Shown here in pieces: positions 1 through 8,900 of a DNA stretch of 64,000 nt. The stretch's first letter is position 1. Each line of letters opens with the position of its first letter. The DNA is from Diaphorobacter sp. HDW4A (lineage in GTDB: Bacteria; Pseudomonadota; Gammaproteobacteria; Burkholderiales; Burkholderiaceae_C). Made by a program: the position numbers and the translations under genes. Under the pieces are notes generated by a model. That model did not search any database, was not told where the DNA came from, and saw only the letters and a program-made list of their open reading frames with translations. Location of the stretch: NCBI RefSeq assembly GCF_011305995.1, contig NZ_CP049910.1, positions 558,001 to 622,000 on the forward strand. The letters are read 5' to 3'.

Positions 1-803
1 CCGATGACCAGGTCGAACCAGCCATTCGGGAAGGCTTGCCTCTCGAACGGCGCGACATGGACCGCGACCCCGGCCGGCGCATACAGCGCCTGCAGCATTC
101 GACCCGACAGGCGGTCGATTTCCACCGCGGTGACCTGTGACTTGGCCTGCAGCGTTTCCGGCATGGCGCCGATGAAGTGGCCGATGCCGGCGGCGGGTTC
201 GAGGACGCGTCCACCGGCAAAGCCCAAGCGCTGAACCGCCGCCCACAGGCCGGCAACCACGTCCAGCGACGTGTAGTGGCTGTTGTTGACGGAGGCTAGT
301 GCAGACGCGTGGTCGGTTTCGTCCAGCACGGCTTGCAAGCGCTGGGCTCGTGCGGTCCATGCCGGTTCCTTGCCGGCGAGGTTGAAGGCCGCCGGCAGGC
401 TGCCCCAGCCGGTGTAGCGCACCATGGCGCGGCGCTCGTCCTTGTCCGGCGGGCGGCGCTCGGTTTCGATGCGGGTCAGCATCTCGATCGCGCGCAAGTT
501 GGCGTCGAACTTGGCCACGGCGCTCCCCAGGCCGTCCAGATCGGCGGGGCGAAATGGCGGGACGGTCTCACGAGCAGTGCTGCTCGCTTCGGCGACGGCG
601 GGCCACCAGTTCCGCCCATGAAGAACATGGACTTCGGCGGCTTCATCGCGGCTGGCGTTGGTGACCGGCCCCGGAATCGATGTCGCCTGGGTTTCCGCAG
701 CCGGCACATTCGAGGCGCCGACCAGCCTGTTGGATGGCGTGGCGTCGGGCTCGAAACCCGGAAGCCAATAGGACGCTGAGATATCTGTGGCTTTTTTGGC
801 CAT
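1..803 (-). CDS. Island helicase/adenine methylase, N-terminal part (runs off left edge)
   Basis: An open frame runs leftward from an ATG at 801-803 to the window edge without a stop, giving 267 visible residues. The segment ends in a methyltransferase-like fold: a SAM-binding motif (VLEPAAGIGHFIG) is followed by a hydrophobic strand and FDLVIG, the start of the NPPF-type catalytic motif, which lies just outside the window. An upstream GWGSLP motif is typical of the very large SNF2-helicase plus N6-methylase proteins carried by proteobacterial integrative and conjugative elements. Family membership is from recognition; the helicase part is not visible. A Shine-Dalgarno AGGAGT lies about 8 bases upstream, inside a perfect hairpin (see 809-832). 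The gene diverges from the recombinase-like gene at 1544. It is an island marker and is not part of the siderophore pathway. Confidence 0.8.
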   Translation of the reverse strand, partial: MAKKATDISASYWLPGFEPDATPSNRLVGASNVPAAETQATSIPGPVTNASRDEAAEVHVLHGRNWWPAVAEASSTARETVPPFRPADLDGLGSAVAKFDANLRAIEMLTRIETERRPPDKDERRAMVRYTGWGSLPAAFNLAGKEPAWTARAQRLQAVLDETDHASALASVNNSHYTSLDVVAGLWAAVQRLGFAGGRVLEPAAGIGHFIGAMPETLQAKSQVTAVEIDRLSGRMLQALYAPAGVAVHVAPFERQAFPNGWFDLVI

Positions 804-808
804 CTTGA

Positions 809-832
809 GGACTCCTGATAAACAAGGAGTCC
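809..832 (-). promoter_or_regulatory. Leader hairpin that buries the Shine-Dalgarno of the helicase gene
   Basis: A perfect 8-bp inverted repeat (GGACTCCT and AGGAGTCC, 8-nt loop) lies in the minus-strand leader. Its 3' arm contains the AGGAGT Shine-Dalgarno of the gene starting at 803, so folding would hide the ribosome site. A second hairpin (GAGGAG, 5-nt loop, CTCCTC) lies at 846-862 and offers a competing CTCCTC. Regulation is inferred; the structure is directly visible. Confidence 0.45.
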
Positions 833-1543
833 CCCGTCCCGTCATGAGGAGTGGAGCTCCTCGATGAGGGTTGAAGAAGTGGACCGATGCAGCGCGGCCT
901 CGAAGGAAGTCCCGTGTCGGGATGGAAGTCCTGAAGGGGATGCAACGAGCGATGTCCGCGCGCCGAGCGGCGCGAGCAGCATGTTTCTGCCAGCCCCCGC
1001 GTGCGCGGCGGGGTGGCAGGTTCGTGTCGCAAGGCGGGTATCGACCGCGACGCCGATCGGTGTCGGAATGTCCCGTAGGACAAGCGTCGGGCCGCGATGG
1101 CCCATGAGCCCGGTCAGTGTCTCGCGCTTTGATCCGCGTGTCCCGATGGCAGCAGAAACGCTTCTCTCAAAGCCCCCGAACGGCGGTCGGATGGGGATGG
1201 TGGTGTTACCCGTCAGCCTGCCAGCCGGGAAGGCAAACCGATTTGAATCGCGGCGATCACTGCCGAGTGGGTGGCGAGGAGGGGGTTCTGAAGGTTTGGT
1301 TCAGGCGGTAACGCCTTTGTCCCACCACGAAGGATCCCTCGAACGGGGGTGCAACTGGTGGAGCGTGCATGGGCGACGCGGATCGACGCAGGTTGGGCTG
1401 GCGGGCCCAGGCATCGACGGGACTGTTGGCCGGTCCGGAGCTGATGTCGAGTTCTCCCTTCTTTGGGGTGAATTTCGGCTGTCTCGCCAGGGCGTGCAAC
1501 GAGAGCATCGGAAGCAGGTTAATCCGTATGCCACGCGCCTGAA
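833..1543. other. Intergenic region between divergent island genes
   Basis: About 710 bases lie between the two divergent genes. Several frames are open because GC is high, but none has a convincing start, Shine-Dalgarno and recognisable product together. Apart from the GAGGAG/CTCCTC hairpin at 846-862 I see no clear element. It presumably holds both promoters and any island control sites. Confidence 0.5.
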
Positions 1544-2524
1544 ATGCACAGTGAGTCGACCCGCCTGTCCATCGCCATTCTGAGGGCAGTTCTTGCCGGG
1601 GAGACCTATGACACCGTCGCCGCAGACTACCACCTGACCCGCACTGCCATCGAACATCGGGTCAAGCGCCTTGCCAGGTTGTTGCAGCGACAGGTCGGAA
1701 TCGACGGGTTCAATCCGGAGGCCACGGGTTACGTCCACAAGTTGCGCGCCCACAAGGATGACGTCGAGGCTGCCCTTGTCCGCTTCGAGGCGGGTGAGCT
1801 GCGCCCGCCGGCGCAACCGCAAATCCTTACCGACAAGGATGTATGGACGGTCATCCGCCGCGCGGGCCTGCGCAGCCCGATGCCTTTGCGGGACATGGCG
1901 CTCATCCACATCGTGCTGGCAACGGGTGCGCGACCGCTGGAGGTTGCCCGCCTTGAGATTGGTGACTACCTGAATCCGGATGGCTCGGTTCGCAGTTGCT
2001 CCGAGATGCGGACGGAGGTGTCGGTCAACCGGAAGCCGCGTCCGCTGTTTTTTCGGAGTTCGGCGGCCATCAAGGCCATCGATGCCTATTTGGACCATCG
2101 GCTTGTCCAGCAGGGCAGGGCGCCGCAGGCGGGCGAGACCTACCGGGGGTTCGACGCCTCTGCCCGGCTTTTCCTGAACGATGCCGGCCTGCCCTACGTC
2201 GTGCACTGCCTTGATGCCGAAGGCCGTCCCCGCTTTTTGTGCCGGCAGATGCTCGACACCTATCGCAAGATCTTCAAGCGCGTCAACATGCAAGGTCTGT
2301 CGGCCGTGGCCTTGAGACGCACGGTGGCGCTGCGCCTGGATGCCCGCGGAGCGGACGAAGAGCAGATCGGGCTCATCCTGGGCATCACCGAGAAACAGGC
2401 TGTCCGCGAGCTGTTGCCGCCTCGCCCCGATACGGTCGAGCTGATGACCGACTTGTATCCGGACGCGGACATCCCTGCGACTCCCTTCTCCCGCACCAAA
2501 CTGTCGGATCGAGTGACGAGCTGA
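1544..2524 (+). CDS. Tyrosine-recombinase-like protein with incomplete catalytic set
   Basis: This 326-residue protein resembles site-specific integrases. Residues 128-141 (TGARPLEVARLEIG) match the first catalytic-arginine box of tyrosine recombinases with Arg130. Residues 255-260 (VALRRT) occupy the HxxR box, but the histidine is replaced by Val255 while Arg258 is kept. The second histidine (LGH) is replaced by LGI at 279-281. A possible nucleophile, Tyr305, follows in LMTDLY. An N-terminal segment around residues 21-45 looks like a helix-turn-helix. The gene diverges from the island helicase and precedes the siderophore locus, so it may be an island-borne recombinase or a DNA-binding derivative of one. 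With two histidines gone, strand-exchange activity is uncertain. The ATG start has no strong Shine-Dalgarno. Confidence 0.65.
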   Translation: MHSESTRLSIAILRAVLAGETYDTVAADYHLTRTAIEHRVKRLARLLQRQVGIDGFNPEATGYVHKLRAHKDDVEAALVRFEAGELRPPAQPQILTDKDVWTVIRRAGLRSPMPLRDMALIHIVLATGARPLEVARLEIGDYLNPDGSVRSCSEMRTEVSVNRKPRPLFFRSSAAIKAIDAYLDHRLVQQGRAPQAGETYRGFDASARLFLNDAGLPYVVHCLDAEGRPRFLCRQMLDTYRKIFKRVNMQGLSAVALRRTVALRLDARGADEEQIGLILGITEKQAVRELLPPRPDTVELMTDLYPDADIPATPFSRTKLSDRVTS

Positions 2525-2724
2525 AGCGAATTGCCCTTGATGGGGACGCAGTCGCACCGTTGGCTCACAACGGCCCGGCAACGGGCCCATTGCACCATGT
2601 TCATCACCATGGCCGAAGCGCAGACCGGTGGTTCCAAGCGCCAGTTTGTACTTCGGGTTCAGTGTGACGGTGCGCAAGTTCCATCGCTTGGCCTTGAGTC
2701 AAGCACTGGATGCGGTCGGAACGG

Positions 2725-2758
2725 TTGACTTCTTGCGCCATGTGAATAAGAATTATTC
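2725..2758 (+). promoter_or_regulatory. Sigma-70-type promoter overlapped by a Fur box, upstream of the sigma factor gene
   Basis: A -35 TTGACT (2725-2730) and a -10-like AAGAAT (2748-2753) are separated by 17 bp. Over the -10 lies an inverted repeat, GAATAA-GAA-TTATTC (2744-2758), with the symmetry and AT content of a Fur box. The layout predicts Fur repression in iron-rich cells and release in starvation. Confidence 0.65.
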
Positions 2759-2812
2759 GCAGTTATGATGTGCAAGTAAAACAACGATTCACCTGAATAG
2801 AGAGGCGCTGCA

Positions 2813-3337
2813 ATGCCGATGGACTCGCCGGGAGCGGCGCTTAAGGAGGTCTTCGTTGCGCACAGAGCGCAACTCCGCCGCATCGCCCAGAAGATCGTGG
2901 GCACCCCAGAGATTGCGGACGAGGTGACGCAGGACGCCTACTTGAAGCTTGTCGAAGGTGCGTGTGCGCGCAATGTGGACAAGCCTTACTGCTACTGCTG
3001 CCAAGTGGTCCGCAATCTGGCTCTCGACCACTGCCGTCGCCAGGCTGTCGAGTCGACGTACCGCATCCACACTGAGGACGGGGAGCTTCCACAGGTCGCG
3101 GGCGGTTGTGTCCCGGAGCGTTGTCTGCATGAGCGGCAAGTTCTCGATGCCATTGACAGGGTTCTCGGAACCCTGGCGCCGAGGACGCGGCACGCATTCG
3201 AACTCTACCGGCTGGGCGGGCTGACGCAGCGCGAAATTGCGCAGCAACTGGGATGCTCTGCCACACTTGTGAACTTCATGCTCAGGGACGCAACACAAGC
3301 CATCGCCTCGTGCCGCGATTTGCTGGACGATGCATAA
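2813..3337 (+). CDS. ECF sigma factor, iron-starvation type (PvdS/OrbS/FecI-like)
   Basis: This 174-residue protein has the two-domain layout of ECF sigma factors. Sigma-2 spans about residues 8-80 (IADEVTQDAYLKLVE, then a C-rich stretch and VVRNLALDHCRRQ). Sigma-4 spans about residues 115-165, with the helix-turn-helix LTQREIAQQLGCS. It should direct RNA polymerase to the siderophore promoters; five sites of one architecture (TAAA, 17 bp, CGTC) lie in this window and resemble those described for OrbS-type sigma factors. A Fur box and a sigma-70-like promoter lie just upstream, so expression is probably set by iron through Fur. The start could be ATG 2813 or 2819; a GAGAGG element favours the first. 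A small FecR-like gene follows. The family is clear; the regulon is inferred from the promoter matches. Confidence 0.9.
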   Translation: MPMDSPGAALKEVFVAHRAQLRRIAQKIVGTPEIADEVTQDAYLKLVEGACARNVDKPYCYCCQVVRNLALDHCRRQAVESTYRIHTEDGELPQVAGGCVPERCLHERQVLDAIDRVLGTLAPRTRHAFELYRLGGLTQREIAQQLGCSATLVNFMLRDATQAIASCRDLLDDA

Positions 3338-3491
3338 CGCTGCCAAGCCCCGTTGCGTGGGGCGTCGGATAAAAGGGGTAGGGCGCACAGGCGTCCCGTG
3401 GGTTTTGCGTCTTGGTCACATAGCTGTCATCATTCAATGACCTGTGCTATTTGATAGCGCCATCAGCCACCCAGTGTTCAAAAGGCAGCCA

Positions 3492-3740
3492 ATGGGCGAA
3501 GAAGTGAATCCGAAGCAGGATCCGGTTTGGGATTTCGCCTGGTCCTGGGTGATGCGCCAGCATGAGCACCAAGGCTTGGATGCAGCCGCCGAGGTCGAGC
3601 TGGCACACTGGCTTGCTGCCGACCCTGCCCATCGTCAAGCCTACGACAAGGCCGGTCGCTTGTGGCTGATGGCAGGTCTGGTTCCTCCTGCCAACGATAT
3701 CGACATCCCCGGCTGTACGAAACCCGACGGCGAGCGCTAG
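3492..3740 (+). CDS. Small DUF4880/FecR N-domain-only protein
   Basis: This 82-residue protein matches only the cytoplasmic N-terminal domain of FecR-type sigma regulators: a helical segment with a tryptophan-rich stretch and WLAADPAHRQAYD, then a short tail. There is no membrane segment and no periplasmic FecR domain, so it cannot relay a signal from an outer-membrane receptor in the usual way. In agreement, neither TonB receptor in this window has an N-terminal signalling extension. The ATG at 3492 follows an AAAGG element; the frame is open upstream to 3444 but that start is less likely. It lies 154 bases after the sigma factor gene and ends inside a terminator. It could be a cytosolic anti- or co-sigma factor, or the remnant of a full FecR. 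Confidence 0.65.
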   Translation: MGEEVNPKQDPVWDFAWSWVMRQHEHQGLDAAAEVELAHWLAADPAHRQAYDKAGRLWLMAGLVPPANDIDIPGCTKPDGER

Positions 3741-3753
3741 AAGTCGGGTTTTT
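3721..3753 (+). terminator. Intrinsic terminator after the sigma factor/FecR-like genes
   Basis: AACCCGAC (3721-3728) pairs with GTCGGGTT (3743-3750) around a 14-nt loop and runs into TTTTT (3749-3753). It overlaps the last codons and stop of the FecR-like gene. A further hairpin, GTCGGGT/ACCCGAC (3771-3791), follows without a T-run. Confidence 0.65.
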
Positions 3754-3984
3754 CCTGCTCTCAGTCGAGCGTCGGGTCCATTGCACCCGACCAGTGACGT
3801 TCATCGCTTCCGGAATCAACGAGATCACTGATTGACGTCGCGATTTGCGTCGGCGGTGCTTCTTTGCGCATTCTTTGTCCCTGTGCTTTTCGCGTGTGTC
3901 GCCAAGGGGAGGCGCTGCGCGCCTTGCGACGATCGGCTCCCTCGTTTCCGGTTCGCCATGGGCCGGCGTGAGATGTTCTGCGAC

Positions 3985-4009
3985 TAAACAAATCGACGGC
4001 TGTCTCGTC
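3985..4009 (+). promoter_or_regulatory. Predicted ECF-sigma promoter of the assembly-line operon
   Basis: TAAA (3985-3988, extended TAAACAAA) is followed after exactly 17 bp by CGTC (4006-4009). The same architecture recurs at 37563, 43311 and 50898 and, on the minus strand, at 37524. It lies about 80 bases before the mbtH start, in a stretch (3754-4089) that otherwise holds only the small hairpin at 3771-3791. Confidence 0.7.
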
Positions 4010-4089
4010 TTTGAAGGCAGTGACCAGCGTGTCGGCAAACGGGCCGGCAAAGCGTGAGGTCGCTTTCTCTTCACTGCACGAGGATGCCC

Positions 4090-4344
4090 ATGTCGACCAG
4101 TTGCTTTGACCGTGAGGACGAGACTTTCATCGTTCTTGTCAACCACGAAGAACAGTACTCCATCTGGCCCCACTGGAAGGCCGTACCCGGCGGCTGGAAA
4201 GCCGTTGAAGGGGTCAAGGGTGACAAGAAGACCGTCCTCGAATACGTCGAAAAGACGTGGACGGACATGCGTCCGCTGTCGCTGCGTAAATGGATGGACG
4301 AGCAGGCCGAGAAAGCTGCCCAGTCTGCTGCTGCGACTGCCTGA
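4090..4344 (+). CDS. mbtH: MbtH-like NRPS chaperone
   Basis: This 84-residue protein carries the family signature: [10 protein letters not shown], then PGGW and a C-terminal [10 protein letters not shown]. MbtH proteins bind NRPS adenylation domains and are often needed for their folding and activity. It is the first gene of the assembly-line operon, preceded by the predicted ECF-sigma promoter. The start at 4090 is preferred over the ATG at 4084 because GAGG sits directly against the latter and at a normal distance from the former. Its stop overlaps the start of the next gene by one base. Identification is secure. Confidence 0.95.
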   Translation: MSTSCFDREDETFIVLVNHEEQYSIWPHWKAVPGGWKAVEGVKGDKKTVLEYVEKTWTDMRPLSLRKWMDEQAEKAAQSAAATA

Positions 4345-5096
4345 TGACTGGTTCCATGAGGTCGCCGTTCATCGATCTGCTGACCCTGCCGTGTGCGGGC
4401 GCGAGCGCCACCATGTACCTGCGGTGGCGCCGTCTGCTGCCGGAGTGGATCCGCGTGGTGCCGGTGGAACTGCCGGGGCGGGGCGGTCGCCTGGGCGAGC
4501 CTTTCGTCGAGGACTTCGGGCGGCTCGTGGCGCAGATCTGTGATGAGCAGGCGGCGGCGATGCAAGGTCGCTATGCCCTGTTCGGTCATAGCATGGGTGC
4601 CTTGTTAGCCTACGGAATGGCGCAGCACCAGCGGGCCCTGGGCAAGCCCCTGCCCCGGGCGATGTTCGTGTCTGGCAGTCCTGCGCCCTCGCGCCGCGAT
4701 CCGGACCGGTTTGCCGGCAAGGGCGACGATGCGGCCCTGATCGCCGACCTGCGCAAGCAGGGCGGTACGCCCGAGGAGGTGCTGGCCAGCGACGAACTGT
4801 TGCGCCTCACGCTCGACACCCTGGGCGCGGACTACCGTGTCTGCGAGAGCTTCCGATACCAGGCGGGCGAGCCACTCTCCGTGCCGATGCACGCCCTTGC
4901 AGGGCGGCAAGACGACATTGCCGCTGAGCGTGTCGAGGCCTGGCGGCGCGAGGCCGGCAGCATGTTCACGCTTGATTGGTTCGATGGCGGGCATTTCTTC
5001 ATTCGTCAGCACGAGCAGCGGGTGGTTGCTGCGGTGGTGCGGGAGTTGACGCATCAGTTTGCGGGGGTGTGCCATGCAGCCGCGGCGTCTGCCTGA
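4344..5096 (+). CDS. Type II (external) thioesterase
   Basis: This 250-residue alpha/beta hydrolase has the nucleophile elbow GHSMG (Ser83), an Asp in AGRQDDI and a His in DGGHFF, forming the catalytic triad of NRPS-associated type II thioesterases. Such enzymes clear misprimed or stalled acyl groups from carrier domains. The ATG at 4344 overlaps the mbtH stop by one base (TGATG), so the two are probably translationally coupled; upstream in-frame codons lie inside mbtH and are ignored. Length matches the family. Final release is more likely done by the thioesterase domain fused to the last NRPS at 32.3-33.1 kb. Confidence 0.92.
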   Translation: MTGSMRSPFIDLLTLPCAGASATMYLRWRRLLPEWIRVVPVELPGRGGRLGEPFVEDFGRLVAQICDEQAAAMQGRYALFGHSMGALLAYGMAQHQRALGKPLPRAMFVSGSPAPSRRDPDRFAGKGDDAALIADLRKQGGTPEEVLASDELLRLTLDTLGADYRVCESFRYQAGEPLSVPMHALAGRQDDIAAERVEAWRREAGSMFTLDWFDGGHFFIRQHEQRVVAAVVRELTHQFAGVCHAAAASA

Positions 5097-5775
5097 TTCG
5101 CTGCCGCCCGGCATCGACGTGTTCCAGCTTGCGCTCGATCTGGCGGCGCCGTTGTCAGACGCCGACTGGGGCTTGTTGAGCGAAGAAGAGGGCGTGCGCG
5201 CACTGCGCTTCCACAGGCATGACGACAAGGTCCGCTTCGTGGCCACGCGTGTGGCTCTGCGGCGACTGCTGGGTGCGCGTCTGCGTTGCCGCCCGCAGAC
5301 CTTGAGGTTCGTGACCAACCCATATGGCAAGCCACGCCTGGAGGCGGCTTGCTCGTCCAATCCGCCCGTCTTCTTCAACGTGTCCCATGCAGGCAGCTTC
5401 GCCTTGATCGCCCTGTCCGAGCGCGCGCCTGTGGGTGTCGACATCGAGCGTCGCGATCCGCGCTGCGATGTGATCGGCTTGTCGGCCCAGGCGCTGTCGG
5501 TGTTTGAGCGCCGACTGTCGGACGATCGGCACATCGACTTCTTCGAGTGCTGGACGGCCAAGGAAGCGGTGTTGAAGGCTCTGGGCCTCGGTGTTGCGGA
5601 GCATCTGCAGCAACTCTCGGTGTTGAAGCTCGGACCTGCCGAGGGGGCTTCCTATGACATACGCCACGAAGGGATGGACTGGCCTCGCGTGAGCGCCCTT
5701 CGCCTTGATTCGCCGCCCGGCTATGCCGCCACCCTGGCGTGGCAACCGGACGGCAAGGGAGAAATGAAGTGGTGA
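5074..5775 (+). CDS. 4'-phosphopantetheinyl transferase, Sfp type
   Basis: This 233-residue protein carries both hallmark motifs of Sfp-type transferases: GVDIE at 121-125 (Asp123 and Glu125 bind magnesium) and WTAKEAVLKALG at 160-171. It should attach phosphopantetheine to the carrier domains of the NRPS and PKS proteins encoded downstream. The ATG at 5074 has GGGGG about 7 bases upstream and overlaps the end of the thioesterase gene by 23 bases. Its stop overlaps a GTG that opens a 42-codon frame (5772-5900). Position in the operon supports dedicated activation of this pathway. Confidence in family is high; carrier specificity is inferred. Confidence 0.93.
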   Translation: MQPRRLPDSLPPGIDVFQLALDLAAPLSDADWGLLSEEEGVRALRFHRHDDKVRFVATRVALRRLLGARLRCRPQTLRFVTNPYGKPRLEAACSSNPPVFFNVSHAGSFALIALSERAPVGVDIERRDPRCDVIGLSAQALSVFERRLSDDRHIDFFECWTAKEAVLKALGLGVAEHLQQLSVLKLGPAEGASYDIRHEGMDWPRVSALRLDSPPGYAATLAWQPDGKGEMKW

Positions 5776-5900
5776 ATGAGTCGATATTCCGGGTTGAACG
5801 AAGGGCGCAGCTTGAATCCGGGTCTCTACCGCTGATCAACCAGTGGTGCTTTGTGTTCAGCGACGGGGTCGGATCCCGCCCTCATATGGGCGAATCCTGA
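5772..5900 (+). CDS. Possible 42-residue ORF coupled to the PPTase gene
   Basis: A GTG overlaps the PPTase stop as GTGA and opens a 42-codon frame filling most of the 151-base gap before the first NRPS. The product (starting [10 protein letters not shown]) matches nothing I recognise and has no membrane segment. The overlap is typical of translational coupling, but conservation is unknown, so it may be chance or the remnant of a larger gene. Confidence 0.25.
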   Translation: MNESIFRVERRAQLESGSLPLINQWCFVFSDGVGSRPHMGES

Positions 5901-5926
5901 GCGCATTTACGAGTGAGGGAAACCTG

Positions 5927-8900
5927 ATGACGACACAGTCCGTGTCGCAAGAGAACGCATTTGTTCATCCTGCGAATTTTGTTGAACGCCTGCAGCAACT
6001 CGTCGCCAATCGGCCCGAGGACATTGCACTGACCGTCGTGGCAGAACGCGACGACCATCTCGTCGAAACGGCCTTGAGCTATCGTGTTTTCGGGCAGCGC
6101 GTGCAAGCGCTCGCCGCCGTGCTGCAGGGCCGCTTCGAGAAGGGCGACCGGGTACTGATTCTGCTCGACAACGATGAGCACTATGCGGTCAGTATGTTTG
6201 CGTGCTTCCACGCAGGGGTGATCGCGGTGCCGGTGTTTCCGCCGGAGTCGACGCGCCCTCAGCACCTCGCTCGACTCGCAGGTATTGCCGCCGATGCGCA
6301 GGCGCGGGGCATTCTGACCTTGAGTTCACTCCAAGCCTTGGTGGGTGCTGCTGCCGGCCAGTTTGGTGTATCGGCGGCGGTGGCTGTGGATGAAGTCGAT
6401 CCGGCCGCTGCAGGCAATTGGCAGTCATATCAACCTGCCAGCGAGGACGTCGCCTTCCTGCAGTACACGTCCGGCTCCACCTCAGCCCCCAAGGGGGTGA
6501 TGGTGACGCACGGCAATCTGATGGCCAACGAACGGGCGATCCGTGAGGGGCTCTCGATTGGCGCCGATGACAAATTCGGCGTGTGGTCGCCCCTGTTCCA
6601 TGATATGGGCCTGATCGGTGGACTGCTGCAGCCCTTCTACAGCGGCATTCCCTGTGTGCTGTCTTCGCCGCGCTTTTTCCTGGAGCGTCCGGTGCGTTGG
6701 CTGGAGATGATTTCGCGTCATAAGGTAACGATCAGCGGTGGCCCGGACTTTGCATACCGCCTGTGCCTGGATCGGGTCAAGGAGGCACAGACCGAGGGGT
6801 TGGATCTGTCGAGTTGGCGCGTGGCCTACACCGGCGCCGAGCCGGTGCGGCAAGACACGATGGACGCGTTCATCGAGCGATATGCCCCAGTGGGATTCAG
6901 CGCCGGAGCGGTATACCCCTGCTATGGCCTGGCCGAGGCCACGCTTTTCATCACCGGAGGGCGTCGGGGCAGCGGCATGGTGGTGAGTCGCTTCGATACC
7001 GAGGCGCTCGCGAGGCGGCAGGTGGCAGTCGATGGCGACGGTGCCGCCTTGGTCGGCTGCGGCAGCGTTCCTTCGGATCATGAAGTTCGGATCGTCGACC
7101 CGCAGACCGGAGAAGTCGCTCCTGGGTGCGCCATTGGCGAGATCTGGGCTACGGGGCCCAGCATGGCGGCGGGCTACTGGAACAAGCCCTGCGAAACCGC
7201 GGAAGCGTTCGTCGAGCGCGACGGGCTCCGCTGGCTGCGTACCGGCGACCTGGGCTTCATGCACGAGGGTCAGATTTTCGTGGCCGGGCGGCTCAAGGAC
7301 ATGATCATCGTGCGTGGGCACAACATCTACCCGCACGACATCGAGCGCGTGGTCGAGGCCGAGGTGGAAGCGGTGCGCAAGGGCAGGGTGGCGGCCTTCG
7401 CGGTGGATTTGGATGGGCAGGAGGGGATCGGCGTCGCAGCCGAGGTATCGCGCGGTTTGCAGAAACTCGTGCCTCCGCAGGTGTTGGTTGATGCTCTGAG
7501 CTTGGCAGTGAGCGAGCAGTGCGGCGAGGCGCCGAAGGCGGTCGTACTCCTCAACCCCGGAGCGCTGCCCAAAACGTCCAGCGGCAAGCTGCAGCGCGCT
7601 GCCTGCCGCAGAGGTTGGGCGGAGCGTTCGCTCGATGCCTATGCGCTTTTTGAGAGCGGACGTTTCGTGACGGGCGAAGGCCGGACCGGTGGTGATCCGG
7701 CCACTGGCGATGACGCCGTTCAGGATGAGACGGCGCAGATGCTGGCTGGCATGTGGCGCCAAGTACTTGGCCACGAGTCGACGCGGACATACGCCAACGA
7801 CGCGCACTTCTTCACCCTCGGTGGCAACTCGCTGGCTGCAGTGCAACTGGCTGTGCGCATCTCGCAGAAATGGGGAATCGACTTCCCGATCAGGCAGATT
7901 TTTGAGTTGCCGCGCCTTGGGCGGCAGGCCGATGGCATTCGGGCTTGTCAGAAGGCCGGTGTCCGGACGTCGGTGGCCGGAATTCCTGTTCTGCCTCCTG
8001 AGCGTCGCGCCGAGCCTTTGCCTTTGTCCTCGGCCCAGCAGCGGCAGTGGTTCCTGTGGCGGCTCGATCCGCAAAGTACCGCCTACCACGTTCAGGGCGC
8101 GTTGCGCATTGCGGGCGTGTTGGATGCTGAAGCAATGCGCATGGCCGTCGATGGTTTGGCCAAGCGCCACGAGTCCCTGCGCACCGTGTTCCGGGCACGG
8201 CCGGATGGTGAGGTCGAGCAGATCGTTCGGGGAAATGGGGGCTTGGCTCTTCAGTTGTTCGACCTTCGCAGCACGGCGGACGAGGAGCGCGAAGCTCACG
8301 CCTCAGAAACACTGCGAGCGCTCCAGGTGCAGCCCTTCGATCTGACGGTCGGTCCCTTGGTTCGTGCGGCGCTCGTGCGGCTGGAAGATCAGGTCCACAT
8401 TCTGGTGCTGGTGATGCACCACATCATCTCCGATGGCGCTTCGATGCAGGTTCTCGTGGATGAGTTGGCTGCGTTGTATGCGGCTCGACACGCAGGTGAT
8501 GAGGCGTTGCCACCTCCCGCGATTCAGTATGCGGACTACGCGGCTTGGCAGCACGACCATCCCAACCAGGAGGCGCGAGCGCGTCAACTGGCGTACTGGG
8601 TGAAACAGCTCGGCGTGCCGCTGGGCGAAGCGCAGCCGGTTCTCGCCTTGTCTGTCGATCATCCACGTCAGGCGGTTGCCCGGTACCGGGCTGGGCGACA
8701 CGGCTTTGACCTCTCCGAGGGGCTGTCGGTCGGGTTGCGCGCGCAGGCGGAAGCCCATGGCGCCACGCTCTTCATGCTGTTGCTGGCGGCTTTCCAGGCG
8801 CTGCTATATCGCTACACCGGGCAGCACGACATCCGTGTTGGCACGCCGGTGGCCAATCGCTCGCGTGCCGAGCTTCAGCGTGTGGTCGGCTTCTTCGTCA

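Noticed and set aside
833..1543. Several plus- and minus-strand frames in the left intergenic region
   Set aside because: No start signal with a plausible product; open only because of high GC.
2572..2587. GGCCCG-GCAA-CGGGCC hairpin after the recombinase-like gene
   Set aside because: Strong stem with a GNRA-type loop but no T-run follows; not called as a terminator.
1301..2677. 458-codon minus-strand frame opposite the recombinase-like gene
   Set aside because: No recognisable motif, and the plus-strand frame has integrase motifs.
3370..3395. TAAA and CGTC with an 18-bp spacer before the FecR-like gene
   Set aside because: Spacer is one base longer than in the five good sites and the CAA extension after TAAA is missing; too weak to call.
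6482..8299. 605-codon minus-strand frame opposite NRPS 1
   Set aside because: Antisense shadow; the plus strand encodes clear FAAL, ACP and C domains.
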